Below are positions 62,785 to 64,000 of a stretch of 64,000 nt of DNA, in pieces; the first letter of the stretch is position 1, and every line of letters begins with the position of its first letter. The position numbers were made by a program, and so were the translations under genes. The notes under the pieces were generated by a model that worked only from the letters and a program-made list of their open reading frames with translations, had not been told where the DNA came from and did not search any database. The DNA lies in the NCBI GenBank assembly GCA_039197065.1, contig JBCCUL010000008.1, forward strand, positions 124,001 through 188,000. The letters are read 5' to 3'. The DNA comes from JANQPX01 sp039197065 (GTDB taxonomy: Bacteria; Pseudomonadota; Alphaproteobacteria; Geminicoccales; Geminicoccaceae).

Positions 62785-64000
62785 GTGCGATTAAGGGCAA
62801 GCGCAGCGGGCGCGCTCAAGGGGGAGGTGCAGGTGCCAGGCGACAAGTCCCTGTCGCACCGCTCTTTGATGCTTGCAGCCATGACCGTCGGCGAGACCAA
62901 GATCTCCGGCCTTCTGGAAAGCGGCGACGTCATGGCGACCCGGAGCGCGCTTGGCGATCTCGGCGTCGACATAGCGAAAGACGAAGACGGCGATTGGCGC
63001 GTTCACGGCGTCGGCATCGGCGGGCTCTCGGAGCCGGATGGCGTGCTCGATCTCGGCAATGCCGGCACCGGCGCCCGCCTTCTCTGTGGCCTTTTGGCAG
63101 GGCAGCCCTTTACCACGTTCATGACCGGCGACGCGTCACTGCGCCGCCGCCCCATGGGTCGGGTGACCCGACCGCTCGCCGAGATGGGGGCCCGCGTGCT
63201 CGCCAAGAGCGGCGAGCGTCTGCCGCTGGCCCTGACCGGCCGCACCGATCTCACGCCGATCCGCTATGAGCAGCCGAATGCGTCGGCGCAGGTGAAATCG
63301 GCCCTCCTCCTTGCCGGCCTGCACGCACCGGGGAGGACCACGGTGATCGAGCCTGCCCCGTCGCGCGATCACACCGAGCGCATGCTGCTTCATCTCGGCG
63401 CGAAGGTTGAGACGGAGCCTCTTGACGACGGACGGCTTTCGGTCTCGGTGGCGGGGCAGCCCGAGCTTTCGGCGCGTGACCTTTCCGTGCCCGGGGACCC
63501 GTCCTCGGCGGCGTTTCTTCTGGTCGCCGCCGCACTCTCTCCCGGTTCCGATACCAGGATCGACAATGTCGGCGTCAACGCGCTGCGCACCGGCCTCCTG
63601 CCCTGTCTCGACGAAATGGGCGTTTCGCTCGAACGCGGCAATGGCGAGATGATCTCGGGCGAACCGGTCTCCTGGCTCAACGTCGCCCACGGCGCGCTCA
63701 ACGCCATCGACGTGCCGCCGGAACGGGCGCCGTCGATGATCGATGAATATCCGATCCTGGCGATGGCCGCCGCCTGCGCCAGAGGAAAGACCCGTCTGAA
63801 CGGCCTCGGCGAACTCAAGGTGAAAGAAAGCGACCGCTTCGCCGCCATCGCCGATGGCCTCGAAGCCGCCGGCGTACGCGTCGAGCGGGGCGAAGACAGC
63901 CTGGTGATCGAGGGATGCGACGGACCGCCCGCCGGCGGCTGCACCATCGATGCCCAGCATGATCACCGCATCGCGATGAGCTTTTTGATCCTCGGCTCGA
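62785..64000 (+). CDS. aroA: 3-phosphoshikimate 1-carboxyvinyltransferase (EPSP synthase), truncated at the window end
   Basis: The first 405 codons of EPSP synthase, the sixth step of the shikimate pathway. Motifs are VQVPGDKSLSHRSLMLAAM, LDLGNAGTGARLLCGLLAGQ, GDASLRRRPMGRVTRPLAEM, SAQVKSALLLAGLHAPG, VPGDPSSAAFLLVAAAL, DEYPILAMAAACA and ELKVKESDR, followed by HDHRIAMSF. The closing residues fall outside the window. The start appears to be a GTG at 62785 with GAGAGGGA upstream. The protein matches the class II (Rhizobium-type) layout. Confidence 0.95.
   Translation, partial: MRLRASAAGALKGEVQVPGDKSLSHRSLMLAAMTVGETKISGLLESGDVMATRSALGDLGVDIAKDEDGDWRVHGVGIGGLSEPDGVLDLGNAGTGARLLCGLLAGQPFTTFMTGDASLRRRPMGRVTRPLAEMGARVLAKSGERLPLALTGRTDLTPIRYEQPNASAQVKSALLLAGLHAPGRTTVIEPAPSRDHTERMLLHLGAKVETEPLDDGRLSVSVAGQPELSARDLSVPGDPSSAAFLLVAAALSPGSDTRIDNVGVNALRTGLLPCLDEMGVSLERGNGEMISGEPVSWLNVAHGALNAIDVPPERAPSMIDEYPILAMAAACARGKTRLNGLGELKVKESDRFAAIADGLEAAGVRVERGEDSLVIEGCDGPPAGGCTIDAQHDHRIAMSFLILGS

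Overview
This window comes from a GC-rich alphaproteobacterium, most likely of the order Hyphomicrobiales (Rhizobiales). The evidence is the block tRNA-Ala(GGC), an acidic TIGR02300-type zinc-ribbon protein and aroA at the right end, a TAXI-type TRAP transporter with a fused permease, and a rhizobial-style ThuR/ThuEFGK-like sugar operon. The species cannot be named from sequence alone.

Layout. (1) 0-4.4 kb: edge of an exopolysaccharide (EPS) region, with a truncated sulfotransferase, a polysaccharide co-polymerase/tyrosine autokinase and a WecG/TagA/CpsF glycosyltransferase. (2) 4.7-7.2 kb: an Ldh2-family dehydrogenase convergent with a two-subunit thiamine-diphosphate decarboxylase resembling sulfopyruvate decarboxylase; next to it lies a 265-bp IS5-like miniature element. 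(3) 7.5-13.4 kb: a tightly overlapping sensory operon (periplasmic binding protein, PAS histidine kinase, single-domain receiver, receiver-kinase) plus a divergent receiver; no protein has a DNA-binding output domain. (4) 13.8-19.4 kb: TAXI TRAP transporter, DadA-like oxidoreductase and D-cysteine desulfhydrase-like PLP enzyme, which together read as a D-amino-acid uptake and catabolism module.

(5) 20.1-43.3 kb: the main EPS cluster. It holds a nucleotide-sugar operon (RfbF-like cytidylyltransferase, SDR epimerase/dehydratase, two C-methyltransferase-type enzymes), a pectate-lyase-like secreted protein, a second co-polymerase/autokinase, two more sulfotransferases, a Wzx-like flippase, a Wzy-like polymerase, several glycosyltransferases, a VanZ/LamG membrane protein, an unrecognised 415-aa protein, a second WecG-type transferase and a methyltransferase. 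The product is probably a sulfated, possibly methyl-branched polysaccharide made by a Wzx/Wzy route. No priming glycosyltransferase and no Wza-type exporter were seen here.

(6) 43.4-48.3 kb: a complete branched-chain-amino-acid-type ABC transporter (LivFGMH plus binding protein). (7) 48.5-57.4 kb: a LacI-family regulator with three matching operators, followed by an alpha-glucoside/trehalose-type ABC transporter and a GH13 alpha-glucosidase. Binding protein, second permease and ATPase each carry disabling lesions, and two intergenic gaps are swollen by tandem arrays. (8) 57.4-64 kb: SUMF1-domain protein, secreted beta-propeller-like protein, small secreted and membrane proteins, tRNA-Ala, TIGR02300-like protein and the start of aroA.

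A dispersed palindromic element built around GGTCCATGCGATCCTGGGA occurs four times as a full hairpin (19.55, 51.63, 54.36, 58.62 kb) and once as a half copy (3.48 kb), always between genes. Many gene pairs share 4-bp ATGA overlaps, implying translational coupling.
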